From contig DATMYR010000010.1 of the NCBI GenBank assembly GCA_035560815.1, forward strand, positions 101,924-165,923: DNA of 64,000 nucleotides, written 5' to 3'. Source of the stretch: UBA5314 sp035560815 (GTDB lineage: Bacteria; Bacillota; Syntrophomonadia; Syntrophomonadales; Syntrophomonadaceae). This document shows positions 24,161 to 33,129 of this stretch, piece after piece (the stretch's first letter is position 1; every line of letters begins with the position of its first letter). The translations under genes were made by a program, and so were the position numbers. The notes below the pieces were generated by a model, which worked only from the letters and a program-made list of their open reading frames with translations, did no database searches and was not told where the DNA came from.

Positions 24161-24994
24161 ATGAAGGATAAAGGAATCACTGCAATGTACTGGTTGTCGG
24201 CCTTGATGATTATGGGCATTTTGTTCGGCATCATCGGTTATATCGTAGTGAAAGGGATTGGTGCTATCACTCCCGACTTTATCTTCCAGGCTCCCGCCGC
24301 GGGCGGCAAATCAGGAGGAATCGGAACCACAATTATCAGCACCCTGTATATCACCCTGGGCTCCCTGATCGTTGCGGTTCCCATAGGTATCGGAACTGCC
24401 ATATATTTAGAGGAATATTCGCGCCGCCAGAGCACCTTTGCCTATCTGGTCAATGTGACAGCCGAAACCCTGGCCGGCATTCCTTCTATCGTCTATGGTT
24501 TGTTTGGATTTGTCTTCTTTGTGATGTTTCTAGGGTTGGGATGGTCTCTCCTTTCGGGCAGTCTGACCCTGGCGATCATGATTCTGCCCACCATAACCCG
24601 CACCGCCCAGGAAGCGATCATTGCTGTTCCCGATGAATACCGGGAGAACAGCCTGGCGTTAGGAGCAAGCCGCTGGCAGACCATTAGCAGAATTGTCGTG
24701 CCTTCTGCGGTGCCCGGAATTCTGACCGGCATTATCCTCTCCATCGGTCGAACAGTGGGGGAGACTGCCGCCCTGGTTCTAACCGCTGGAAGTTCATTGG
24801 GACTGCCCACGAGTCTAAGTGATCCGGCTCGGACCATGTCGGTGCATTTGTACATCCTGGCCATGGAGGGCATTTCCATACAACGAGCCTTTGGCACGGC
24901 TTTTGTCATCATCGTATTTATCTTAATAATCAATTACCTGGCCAACTGGAGCCTGAACAGTTTATCAAAAGCGAATCGTTGGGAAAAAGGGTGA
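24161..24994 (+). CDS. pstA: Phosphate ABC transporter permease PstA
   Basis: This is the second permease of the Pst importer (277 residues, six TM helices). TM1 is ~9-30, then a periplasm-side loop, and TLAGIPSIVYGLFGFVFF. The EAA-type loop is TAQEAIIAVPDEYRENSLALGASRWQTISRIVVPSA, shown in part only to mark ALGASRW. TVGETAALVLTAG follows. These features separate PstA from PstC only subtly; the order pstC-pstA is standard. ATG directly follows the pstC stop, and the ribosome site is in the pstC end (CGAGGTGAGG). Confidence 0.94.
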   Translation: MKDKGITAMYWLSALMIMGILFGIIGYIVVKGIGAITPDFIFQAPAAGGKSGGIGTTIISTLYITLGSLIVAVPIGIGTAIYLEEYSRRQSTFAYLVNVTAETLAGIPSIVYGLFGFVFFVMFLGLGWSLLSGSLTLAIMILPTITRTAQEAIIAVPDEYRENSLALGASRWQTISRIVVPSAVPGILTGIILSIGRTVGETAALVLTAGSSLGLPTSLSDPARTMSVHLYILAMEGISIQRAFGTAFVIIVFILIINYLANWSLNSLSKANRWEKG

Positions 24995-24999
24995 TAAAG

Positions 25000-25758
25000 A
25001 TGGAAAAAATAAAACTAGTCAGTAAAGAAATTAGTGTGTTCTATAAGGACTTCCAGGCCTTGTTCGGCATCAATATGGAGATTCAGGAGAATTTGGTCAC
25101 GGCCTTAATTGGTCCTTCCGGTTGTGGAAAATCCACCTTCCTGCGTACCTTGAACCGTTTGAATGAGTTAATTGAAGGTACAGTGATTGAAGGACAGGTG
25201 TTCCTGGATGGACGGCCAATTTACGATAAGGATATGGATGTTGTAGCTTTACGTAGGGATGTAGGCATGGTTTTTCAGAAACCATCGGTTTTCCCAATGT
25301 CTATTTACGACAATGTTGCCTATGGACCCAGGGTTCATGGTATTAATAATAAACCGCAGCTGGACGAAATAGTAGAAAAGAGCCTTAAATCGGCCAACCT
25401 TTGGTCCGAAGCTCGAGATCGCCTCAATGCTCCTGCAAGCCGTTTGTCTGGCGGGCAGCAGCAGAGATTAGTGATTGCCCGAGTTTTGGCGGTTGATCCT
25501 GAAGTGATTTTAATGGATGAACCAGCCTCGGCCCTTGATCCCATCTCAACAGCCAAATTAGAGGAATTGATTCAAGAGTTAAAAGAGAAGTATACGATCG
25601 TAATCGTTACGCATAATATGCAGCAGGCAGCCCGAATATCAGACTTCACGGGCTTTTTCCTAAATGGACACCTGGTCGAGTTCAATAAAACCGAAGAATT
25701 GTTCATTAGACCTGGAGATAAGAGAACGGAGGACTATATCACAGGCCGCTTTGGCTAA
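25000..25758 (+). CDS. pstB: Phosphate ABC transporter ATP-binding protein
   Basis: This ATPase powers PstCA (252 residues, cytosolic, dimeric). It has Walker A GPSGCGKST, a Q-loop in VFQKPSVFPMS, the ABC signature LSGGQQQRL, Walker B VILMDEPASALDP and the H-loop VTHNMQQ. The N-terminus VSKEISVFYKDFQALFGI is PstB-typical. ATG 25000 was chosen behind AAAGGGTGAT; a TTG at 24979 would overlap pstA by 16 bases and lacks spacing. Confidence 0.96.
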   Translation: MEKIKLVSKEISVFYKDFQALFGINMEIQENLVTALIGPSGCGKSTFLRTLNRLNELIEGTVIEGQVFLDGRPIYDKDMDVVALRRDVGMVFQKPSVFPMSIYDNVAYGPRVHGINNKPQLDEIVEKSLKSANLWSEARDRLNAPASRLSGGQQQRLVIARVLAVDPEVILMDEPASALDPISTAKLEELIQELKEKYTIVIVTHNMQQAARISDFTGFFLNGHLVEFNKTEELFIRPGDKRTEDYITGRFG

Positions 25759-25775
25759 ATTAGGGGGGGAAAAGT

Positions 25776-26498
25776 ATGCAGAATAGTACGCCATTGACTA
25801 TGGAACTGGAGTTGCTAAAAGAAGAATTATTGAAGATGGGACGCCTTTTAGAGGAACAGGTGTTCAAATCGGTTAAGGCACTAGTGGATAAGAATATGGA
25901 TCTAGCCGGCGAAGTTATCAAGAATGATGATATCGTTGACAAGATGGAGTTAGAGATTGAGAAGAAGTGCCTGAGCCTCCTGGCATTAAAACAACCTTTG
26001 GCCAAAGATCTGCGTCTCATCGGCTCGGTTTTACGCATTATTGTCGATATGGAGAGAATGTCCGATCTAGCCGAAGACGTGGCCAGGATTGCTATGGAAC
26101 TATATGACCAGCCCTATATTAAACGCTTGATTGATATACCAAGAATGGGGGTGGTTGCCCAACAAATGGTCGAAACAGCCATGAAGGCACTAATCGATGA
26201 AGATATAGAGATGGCCATGACCCTTCTCCCTATGGAATGTGAAATGGACGGTCTTTATAACCAGATTTTTCGTGAACTGCTCTCCTATATGATGCAGGAT
26301 GCTAAGAACATTCCGCAGGCCACAAGACTCTTATTGGTAGCTGGTTGTTTGGAAAGGATCGGGGATCATGCCACCAACCTTGGAGAAATGGTGATCTATG
26401 TTGTTGATGGGCGCCGGATCGATATCAATCGCCAGGCGCGTAGTATAAGCCGGGTGATCGAAGAAGAGAAGTCCGGGAACGAAACGCCCGAGAAGTAA
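25776..26498 (+). CDS. phoU: Phosphate signalling protein PhoU
   Basis: PhoU is an all-helical cytosolic regulator that links Pst transport to the PhoR kinase and represses the Pho response when phosphate is plentiful. The 240 residues consist of two PhoU repeats: the first includes IVDKMELEIEKKCLSLLALKQPLAKDLRLIGSVLRI (key motif ALKQPLAKDLR), the second AGCLERIGDHATNLGEMVIY. The E/DxxxD metal-type positions are retained in both. The gene follows pstB by 17 bases with GGGGGG as ribosome site. A repeat element follows at 26502. Confidence 0.94.
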   Translation: MQNSTPLTMELELLKEELLKMGRLLEEQVFKSVKALVDKNMDLAGEVIKNDDIVDKMELEIEKKCLSLLALKQPLAKDLRLIGSVLRIIVDMERMSDLAEDVARIAMELYDQPYIKRLIDIPRMGVVAQQMVETAMKALIDEDIEMAMTLLPMECEMDGLYNQIFRELLSYMMQDAKNIPQATRLLLVAGCLERIGDHATNLGEMVIYVVDGRRIDINRQARSISRVIEEEKSGNETPEK

Positions 26499-26501
26499 GG
26501 A

Positions 26502-26603
26502 CGAGTAACAAGGGGACGGTTCCCCTGTTCCCCTCCAGGTAGGACAGAGCTAAGCTCATTACTTGGTGGGAGGTGAACAGGGGAACCGTCCCCTTGTTAC
26601 TCG
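26502..26603. repeat. GGGGACGGTTCC-core inverted repeat
   Basis: A perfect 29-bp inverted repeat (26502-26530 with 26575-26603) around a 44-base centre is the longest perfect copy in the window. The arms begin CGAGTAACAAGGGG and carry ACGGTTCCCC, so the usual core CT is CC here, with the mate arm changed to match. The centre is unlike those at 6241 and 8061. It lies at the 3' end of the pst operon. Confidence 0.8.
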
Positions 26604-26742
26604 CCGCTTGTTACGCTATACTTTTTCAATTTTACAACTCTTCTAGCAATCCGTATAAATTTATGAGGCTTTGCTTTAAACTAGAAGGAAACCGGGTGAA
26701 GAAGGGCTAATTACTATAATAAGGTAACAAGGAGGTTGGGCT

Positions 26743-27576
26743 GTGAATGTACGCGTAACAATATTGGTTGAGAACACCTCACCCACGCCGGGCATTACCG
26801 GTGAATATGGATTTTCAGCTCTGCTTGATGTAGACGGAAAGAAGCTGCTTTTTGATGCCGGAAGTGCTGGTGCTTTATTCGCCAATGCTGATAAACTGCA
26901 TGTAGATTTGAATCAAGTCGATGCCCTGGTTCTTAGCCACGGCCATTTTGATCATACCGGAGGCCTGCTGGAGTTTCTTAAAAGGTTTGGAACTCGGAAA
27001 ATTTTTGCTCATTCCAATATGTTCGCCCGTCGACCTATGAAGACGCCCAAGAGCTTTTCGGAAATCGGCTGCCCTTTTCAGCGCGAGGAGCTGGAGGAAG
27101 CGGGTGGCGAGTTTGTCTTCGTAGACAAGTTTACGGAAATCTATCCTGAAATCTTTATTAGCGGTGAAATACCCAGGGAGACGGCCTATGAGGATGTTGG
27201 GGGCAGCGGAAACTTTAAAATTCAGGTGGACGACCGGCTTGAGGATGATATGATTAAAGACGATATGGCATTGATCATCAATCATCCCCTGGGATTGTTG
27301 ATACTGAGCGGCTGCGCCCACTCCGGAATTATCAATACCATTAATTATGCTATACAAGAAACCGGTCAATCTCATATCCTGGCCTATATAGGTGGAACCC
27401 ATCTTATCGGAGCATCAATTGAACGCTTACAGCAGACAGCTCAAGCATTGAAAGAAAAAGACATTAAACAGGTAATCGTAGCCCACTGCACGGGTTTTGA
27501 GGCAGCCTCGCATTTGCGCCAGGAGTTGGGCAAACAGCTGGTCAAGGCTGAAGCGGGAATGGTTTTTAAATTTTAA
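26743..27576 (+). CDS. MBL-fold metallo-hydrolase
   Basis: This is a metallo-beta-lactamase-fold enzyme of 277 residues, cytosolic (no signal peptide). The metal motif is LSHGHFDHTGG (~66-76). Further ligands are likely in SGCAHSGIINT (~187) and VAHCTGF near the C-terminus. The sequence resembles the group related to the DHPS/7,8-dihydropterin synthase-like MBL proteins found in anaerobes. The substrate cannot be told. The start is GTG 26743 behind AAGGAGGTTGGG. A TATAAT lies at 26715, but no -35 box fits. It precedes a Lon-family gene by 21 bases. Confidence 0.85.
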   Translation: MNVRVTILVENTSPTPGITGEYGFSALLDVDGKKLLFDAGSAGALFANADKLHVDLNQVDALVLSHGHFDHTGGLLEFLKRFGTRKIFAHSNMFARRPMKTPKSFSEIGCPFQREELEEAGGEFVFVDKFTEIYPEIFISGEIPRETAYEDVGGSGNFKIQVDDRLEDDMIKDDMALIINHPLGLLILSGCAHSGIINTINYAIQETGQSHILAYIGGTHLIGASIERLQQTAQALKEKDIKQVIVAHCTGFEAASHLRQELGKQLVKAEAGMVFKF

Positions 27577-27597
27577 TATAAATCGGGAGGGCGGGGC

Positions 27598-30042
27598 TTG
27601 GATACAAAGAAATTCCTAATCAGACCCAGTCAATTAAGGAAAAAATGCCGACCATCTATGTTCAAGTTCATTACGACCAGGGAGTTAGAGCCCCACAAGG
27701 GAATCATCGGCCAGGAACGCGCTCTGCGCTCATTGGATTTTGGCCTGGATATGGATATACCTGGTTACAATATTTATCTATCCGGCCCTGTAGGTACCGG
27801 AAAAACCTCGCTTGCCAGGGTGATGCTGGAGGAAAAGGCAGCCGCGAAAACCGTGCCCTGTGACTGGTGCTACCTCTACAATTTTCAGAACCCGGATTCC
27901 CCTCGGGCGATGCAATTGCCTGCTGGAATAGGACGCGAGTTCACCCGGGACATCAGCAGCCAGGTGGACAAAATGATACACAATATTGTTAAAGCTTTTG
28001 AAGGCGAGGCCTTTGAAAGCCAGAAGGCTAGAATAATGGGTTCCCTGGGCGAGGAAACCAGTAAAATGTATTTGAGTCTTGAGGAAGAAGCCCGGGATGT
28101 CGGTTATAGTATTTCACAGGGTCAGAGTGGGTTAAGCAGCATTCCCTTGAAAAATGGGGAAGCTCTGAGCCAGGAAGACTATATGGCTATGTCGGAAGAG
28201 GAAAAACAAGATCTGCGCAATCGCGGTTTTATGATCCAGGAAAAACTAAACGAAGCAGTCCGGCAATACAAGGAAATGGAAAGAAATATGCGCATTAAAG
28301 TCAAGAACCTGGAACAGGAAACGGTGCGCGCAGTAATTAGTTCCTTTTTTGCCTTCCTTTTTGAAAAATACCGGAAATACGAAGCCGTGGTAGCCTACCT
28401 GGAAGAAATGCAGCAGGACTTATTGGATAATACGGAATTGTTCATTAAGCAGGAAGATAATCCTGCCGCCCATTTCTTTCGCAATTTTAATCGACGCAAT
28501 TCGCTGCGCCGCTATCAGGTTAACCTCTTCGTAGACAATTCGCATCTGGATAAAGCCCCGGTTATATTTGAAAGCAACCCCACCTTTTCCAACCTGTTCG
28601 GGCAGATAGAATATGAAGGCGAGTTTGGGGTATTGGCCACCGATTTCAGCAAAATTAAACCAGGGTCAATTCACAAGGCCAACGGCGGTTACCTGGTCTT
28701 GAATGTCATCGATATTCTCAGAAATTATTATGTCTGGGATAGTTTGAAAAGGGTGTTAAAGACCCGTGAATCCTGTGTGGAAAGTGTAGCCAGGATGTAT
28801 GGTATCAGCAATTCCGAGACCCTGCAGCCCCAGCCTATTCCTGTAGATGTTAAGGTGGTTCTAATCGGTGAACCACTCTACTATTATTTGCTCTACACCC
28901 AGGACGAGGATTTTCAGAAAATATTTAAAATTAAAGCTGATTTTGATGTGGAGATGGGCCGTACGCGAAAGAGCATGAGCGAGTACGCTCATTTCATAGC
29001 CTCCGTGTGTGAGCGGCGTCAATTACGTCATTTTACCCCGCAGGCAGTAGCGGAAGTGGTGGATTACGGTAGTCGTATGGCCGGGGAACAGGAAAAGCTC
29101 AGCACCCAGTTCAACCGGCTGGTTGAGGTCATCTATGAAGCCGATCACTGGGCGAAGAAAGACCAGGTCCCGATCGTAGATGCCCCCCACGTTACAAAAA
29201 CTATTCGCGAAAAAATCTATCGTTCTTCCATGTATGAAGAGAAGATTCAGGAGGCCATTGATAAGGAAATCCTGCTGCTCAAAACCACTGGCACCAGGGT
29301 GGGTGAGCTCAACGGACTGGCTGTTTATGAAATGGGTGATTATTCCTTCGGTAAACCGGTACGGATTACTGCCAAAGCCTTTATGGGAGAACGAGGCCTG
29401 GTGAATATTGAACGGGAGATCCGGCTCAGTGGCAGTATACACACGAAAGGGGTTTTGACCCTTTCTGGTTATATGGGTGCCCAGTATGCCCAGGACAAAC
29501 CTCTGTCCCTATCTGCTAGTCTAACCTTTGAACAGAGTTATCAAGGAATCGAAGGGGACAGTGCTTCCAGTGCCGAGCTATACGCACTATTGTCCGCCAT
29601 TTCTGGAGTGCCAATTGGCCAGGGCATTGCCGTTACCGGTTCGGTTAATCAAAATGGAGAGGTTCAGCCCATCGGGGGTGTTAATCAAAAGATTGAAGGC
29701 TATTATCGAGTTTGTCTCCAGAAGGGATTGGATGGCAGCCAGGGAGTAATTATTCCCCGCCAAAACCTTTCTCATTTGATGTTGAGTGAAGAAGTGGTGG
29801 CTGCGGTAAAGAACCGGAGCTTTCATATATGGGCGGTGGAGCATATCGATGAAGGCATCGAGATCCTTAGCGGCTTGCCGGCTGGACAACGTGAGGCGGA
29901 TGGCGGGTTCCCAAGCGGAAGCGTACACTATCTGGCTAATAAAAAACTTGAGGAGTGGAATAACCGGAGTAAAACCGGTCTGAGCGGGCTGGACCGCAGG
30001 CATCGAGGCTCGACTAGCGTATCAAGGAGGCGGGACCTGTGA
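27598..30042 (+). CDS. Lon-family ATP-dependent protease (AAA_32 type)
   Basis: This is an 814-residue ATPase-protease of the Lon-like group found in many anaerobes (AAA_32 plus Lon_C). Walker A is GPVGTGKTSL (~residue 62). A long helical insertion (~120-260) precedes the rest of the AAA module (EGEFGVLATDFSKIKPGSIHKANGGYLVL marks the Walker B region). The C-terminal Lon domain has the catalytic Ser in GDSASSAELYALLSA and Lys in GGVNQKIEGYY. The N-terminal LAN substrate domain of classical Lon is absent. The start is TTG 27598 with GGGAGG upstream. It overlaps the next gene by 4 bases. Confidence 0.9.
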   Translation: MDTKKFLIRPSQLRKKCRPSMFKFITTRELEPHKGIIGQERALRSLDFGLDMDIPGYNIYLSGPVGTGKTSLARVMLEEKAAAKTVPCDWCYLYNFQNPDSPRAMQLPAGIGREFTRDISSQVDKMIHNIVKAFEGEAFESQKARIMGSLGEETSKMYLSLEEEARDVGYSISQGQSGLSSIPLKNGEALSQEDYMAMSEEEKQDLRNRGFMIQEKLNEAVRQYKEMERNMRIKVKNLEQETVRAVISSFFAFLFEKYRKYEAVVAYLEEMQQDLLDNTELFIKQEDNPAAHFFRNFNRRNSLRRYQVNLFVDNSHLDKAPVIFESNPTFSNLFGQIEYEGEFGVLATDFSKIKPGSIHKANGGYLVLNVIDILRNYYVWDSLKRVLKTRESCVESVARMYGISNSETLQPQPIPVDVKVVLIGEPLYYYLLYTQDEDFQKIFKIKADFDVEMGRTRKSMSEYAHFIASVCERRQLRHFTPQAVAEVVDYGSRMAGEQEKLSTQFNRLVEVIYEADHWAKKDQVPIVDAPHVTKTIREKIYRSSMYEEKIQEAIDKEILLLKTTGTRVGELNGLAVYEMGDYSFGKPVRITAKAFMGERGLVNIEREIRLSGSIHTKGVLTLSGYMGAQYAQDKPLSLSASLTFEQSYQGIEGDSASSAELYALLSAISGVPIGQGIAVTGSVNQNGEVQPIGGVNQKIEGYYRVCLQKGLDGSQGVIIPRQNLSHLMLSEEVVAAVKNRSFHIWAVEHIDEGIEILSGLPAGQREADGGFPSGSVHYLANKKLEEWNNRSKTGLSGLDRRHRGSTSVSRRRDL

Positions 30043-30347
30043 AAAATTTTAAAAGAAGCGGGCTCTTTTTACTACTGCTGTTTATGTTGACCCTGAGCGG
30101 TTGTAATTATAATTACAAAGAGCTCTTCACCAGCCAAAAACCGGAAGAAAAACTGATCAGGGTGGAAGTGCATTTTTCGGATACGGACAAGATGGTGGGT
30201 TATGTTAAAAACCTTGGTATGGAAGAAAATGCCAGGATTTTTGTGGGAGGGTCCTCTGTGAACTATTTATATGATAAAGCTGGTAATATCATTGCTTCAT
30301 TTAACTACCAGAGAATAGAGTACATAAAAATTATACCCGAAGAGTAG
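30039..30347 (+). CDS. Small lipoprotein of unknown function
   Basis: The 102 residues start with a lipoprotein signal peptide: FLLLLFMLTLSGC, with lipobox Cys22. The mature ~80 residues form a predicted small beta-rich domain, with KLIRVEVHFSDTDKMVGYVKNL and VGGSSVNYLYDKAGNIIASFNYQRIEYIKIIPEE marking its two halves (key pieces GYVKNLG and QRIEYIKII). The second half resembles a SinR-like or LSm-like small beta barrel only loosely. GTG 30039 overlaps the Lon stop (GTGA), so it is co-translated with the protease. I do not recognise a named family. Confidence 0.7.
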   Translation: MKNFKRSGLFLLLLFMLTLSGCNYNYKELFTSQKPEEKLIRVEVHFSDTDKMVGYVKNLGMEENARIFVGGSSVNYLYDKAGNIIASFNYQRIEYIKIIPEE

Positions 30348-30428
30348 AGGAAATTTATAGATTCATGTCGAATCATTACCAATTAATTATGGCGTTAAGC
30401 CAATGATATGGGGATTGGAGGATGTGTA

Positions 30429-32144
30429 GTGAAGCTTCTGACGGCTTTCGAGCTTCTGGCGCGGAAAATATCGGTCCGTTTACGGCTTATACTGGCCTTT
30501 ACGTTAATATTGGCCTGTATGACCGGCATTATGGGAATCTATGCTACGTCGGTGATGTCTGACAAGATCCAGACTACAGCCGAACAGAAACTACAGTCTG
30601 GTTTAGCTCTGGGAAAATACATTATCGATCTAAATTACCCGGGAGAATGGAAGGTCAATGAGGGGAAACTATACAAAGGAGACACCCTGATCGAAGGGAA
30701 TTTCACTGTTGTAGATAAGATCGGTCAGTTGACCGGAGACAACGTTACGATCTTCCGTGGAGACACGCGGGTAGCCACCAATGTAATGAAAGACGGTAAA
30801 AGGGCAGTGGGTACCCAGGCCGCCGCCGAAGTAATCGATCAAGTCATTAAAAACGGCAAATCTTTCAATGGACGCGCCCAGGTGGCAAGTGTGGACAACT
30901 ATGCTGTTTACGACCCGATTGCTGTTAATGGCAAGGTTATCGGTATGGTTTTTCTTGGTTCACCGGCCGCCCCTTATGATTCATTGGTCGATAAATTTCG
31001 CTTGAGTATGATTATATATTCTATTGTAGGAATTGTTTTGGGCTTTATAGCAGCATTTTTAATAGCCTATACAGTTTATAAACCACTAAAAAGAATGGAA
31101 ACAGCGGTACAACAGCTCAGTGCAGGTGATTTTAGAGAGCAGATTCCTAAACTGTCCAATGATGAACCGGGAAAACTGGCTCAACTTATCAATACCATGA
31201 TTGAGCATATATCCGCTTTGATTAATAAAAACAAGGCTTTGACAGACAATGTAAAAGAAGCCAGTATTCAACTGGCCCGACGCTGTGATATCAGCTCGGG
31301 CCTTATGGAAGACATGACCCGTAAGACGATTGAAATGAAGCAAAACGCCAGCCAGCAAGCACAGCTGAGCGGCGATTCCCGCACCGCTATTAGTGAAATG
31401 AGTGAAGCCATCAAGCAGGTGGCAGAGAACGCTGAAGAAGTGCTGACCTCCGCTCTTACTGCCAGCACCAAAGCCCGGGAGGGAGAAAGCCAGGTTTATC
31501 AAGCCACCGATCAGATGCAGGTAATCACTAGAAACGTCAATTCCTCCGCTCAACTGGTGGAACAATTGGGGCAGAAGTCTATGGAGATAGGACAGATCGT
31601 AGACCTAATCACCAGCATTGCCAACCAGACCAATATGCTGGCCCTCAATGCCGCTATTGAAGCAGCACGGGCTGGGGAGCAGGGCAAGGGTTTTGCTGTG
31701 GTGGCTGAAGAAGTCAGGAAACTGGCGGAAGAATCCGGTGAAGCTGCCCAAAGAATTGACGGACTGATTCGAGAGATACAGGAGGAGGCCGACCGTGCGG
31801 TCGAGGCCATGCAGGAAGGCACCCGGGAGGTAAAAACCGGAAGCGATGTGGTGATGAAGGCGGGAAGAGCCTTTGAAGAGATCCTCCTGGCGATATCTCT
31901 GGTCAATGAACAGATTCAACAGATGTCCGCAGCCAGTGAAGAAATGGCCGCCAGTGCTGAAACTGCCATATTCTCAATTGAGCAGGTTTCCGAAAAGGCC
32001 GATGGGAACGCCCAGGCAGCCAATCAGGTCAGTCAGCTGGCCGAGGGGCAGATGGCTGGTATTCAAGAGGTCAATGCTTCAGTTGAGAGTCTTAATGCTA
32101 TCGTTGCTGAGCTAGAAGAAGCTCTGTCTGCTTTTAAGATATAG
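30429..32144 (+). CDS. Methyl-accepting chemotaxis protein
   Basis: This membrane chemoreceptor has 571 residues. TM1 is at ~20-42. An extracytoplasmic single-Cache-type domain (~45-190) includes GDNVTIFRGDTRVATNV and YAVYDPIAVNGKVIGMVFLG. TM2 is ~200-220 and HAMP ~221-275. The signalling domain (~300-571) has the hairpin tip IVDLITSIANQTNMLALNAAIEAARAGEQGKGFAVVAEEVR, identifying the CheA/CheW-binding region (core NMLALNAAIEAARAGE). The start is GTG 30429 behind GGAGG (30416-30420), not ATG 30408, which overlaps that site. The ligand is unknown. No other chemotaxis gene is adjacent. Confidence 0.9.
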   Translation: MKLLTAFELLARKISVRLRLILAFTLILACMTGIMGIYATSVMSDKIQTTAEQKLQSGLALGKYIIDLNYPGEWKVNEGKLYKGDTLIEGNFTVVDKIGQLTGDNVTIFRGDTRVATNVMKDGKRAVGTQAAAEVIDQVIKNGKSFNGRAQVASVDNYAVYDPIAVNGKVIGMVFLGSPAAPYDSLVDKFRLSMIIYSIVGIVLGFIAAFLIAYTVYKPLKRMETAVQQLSAGDFREQIPKLSNDEPGKLAQLINTMIEHISALINKNKALTDNVKEASIQLARRCDISSGLMEDMTRKTIEMKQNASQQAQLSGDSRTAISEMSEAIKQVAENAEEVLTSALTASTKAREGESQVYQATDQMQVITRNVNSSAQLVEQLGQKSMEIGQIVDLITSIANQTNMLALNAAIEAARAGEQGKGFAVVAEEVRKLAEESGEAAQRIDGLIREIQEEADRAVEAMQEGTREVKTGSDVVMKAGRAFEEILLAISLVNEQIQQMSAASEEMAASAETAIFSIEQVSEKADGNAQAANQVSQLAEGQMAGIQEVNASVESLNAIVAELEEALSAFKI

Positions 32145-32244
32145 CGCTTTCGGGGAGAATATTTAATACAAACCTATGCCCTTTCAGCCCATCTATGATG
32201 GGCTTTGCTTTTATAACGTATCCTGTGTTTATCGAGGAGATGAA

Positions 32245-32898
32245 ATGAAAAAGCTTATTGTAAGGAAGAGCCAGGAGAAACGAGGGCCCGGCTACCAACT
32301 GCAGATTCACGATAATTCTGTCAGCCTTCAGGATTTGATTGATGGGCTTGATGAATACATTGTCTCTGGAAATGCGCCCCGTTTATGGCCTGAGCAATTG
32401 GATGCTTGCCGGGGATGCCATCTATGCTGTCACGAACCGCTGCCGCTTACCAGCATCGATGTGGGCAGAATCTGCAAGGCCACTGGCACATACTTTACCG
32501 GGGTTTTCCGTTATCTGCAGGTTGAAATCCAGGGTCGGTCTGTCGATATTACTTTAAAGAGACCGGGAGGCGACTGTATCTTTTTATCCAAACAAGGAAC
32601 CTGCAAAATTTACCATGACCGGCCTTTCTTATGCCATGTCTATATTTGCTGCCATGTCCAGGAAGCGGTGCAGGAAATCTATAGCGAGGTGGTCAATCAG
32701 GGAATGGATGAGCTGGTCAGGCAGGCTCTGGCGGCATTTGCCCGAGAAGGGAAACAGCTTCCTGCCCGCCGGGGAAGCTGCCGGCAGGTTCGACCTGGCG
32801 ATTGGCGTCCCAACTGCTTTACAGGCAAGCAGGACTATAGCCAGCTTTTCATGAAAGATGTTCTATCTTCAGCTTTGCAGAAAGTTCTGTTAGTATAG
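32245..32898 (+). CDS. YkgJ-family Cys-cluster protein
   Basis: The 217 residues contain two Cys clusters: CRGCHLCCHEPLPLT (~residue 55) and CIFLSKQGTCKIYHDRPFLCHVYICC (~110-135, key Cys in GTCKIY and PFLCHVYIC). This is the CxxCxxC...C pattern of the CxxCxxCC/YkgJ family, thought to bind zinc or Fe-S. Cellular role unknown. ATG 32245 follows CGAGGAGATG; the ATG at 32176 lacks a ribosome site and adds unrelated residues. Confidence 0.8.
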   Translation: MKKLIVRKSQEKRGPGYQLQIHDNSVSLQDLIDGLDEYIVSGNAPRLWPEQLDACRGCHLCCHEPLPLTSIDVGRICKATGTYFTGVFRYLQVEIQGRSVDITLKRPGGDCIFLSKQGTCKIYHDRPFLCHVYICCHVQEAVQEIYSEVVNQGMDELVRQALAAFAREGKQLPARRGSCRQVRPGDWRPNCFTGKQDYSQLFMKDVLSSALQKVLLV

Positions 32899-32931
32899 AG
32901 TTGATACTATGAAAGCCAGGAGGTTTTTATT

Positions 32932-33120
32932 ATGCAAGCAGTGCCGGCTCGCTGTCTGTTGTGCGGTAAATCTTACGATGTGCCTGAAGATCATAAAGAA
33001 TTTAAAAAGCTTATCGAGCAGGGAAAGCCTGAGGCCAATTTCATCTGCGATTTATGCAACAACCGTGTTCGCCATGAAGCCGATGAACAGCGTAAACCCC
33101 AGAAACCCAAATCGAATTAG
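32932..33120 (+). CDS. Small zinc-ribbon protein (DUF2197-like)
   Basis: The 62 residues have two CxxC knuckles, CLLCGK (8-13) and CDLCNN (~39-44), typical of short Firmicutes zinc-ribbon proteins such as YlaI/DUF2197. The C-terminal tail is basic. CCAGGAGG precedes ATG 32932. Function unknown; nucleic-acid or protein contact is possible. Confidence 0.75.
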   Translation: MQAVPARCLLCGKSYDVPEDHKEFKKLIEQGKPEANFICDLCNNRVRHEADEQRKPQKPKSN

Positions 33121-33129
33121 GTAGGCATT

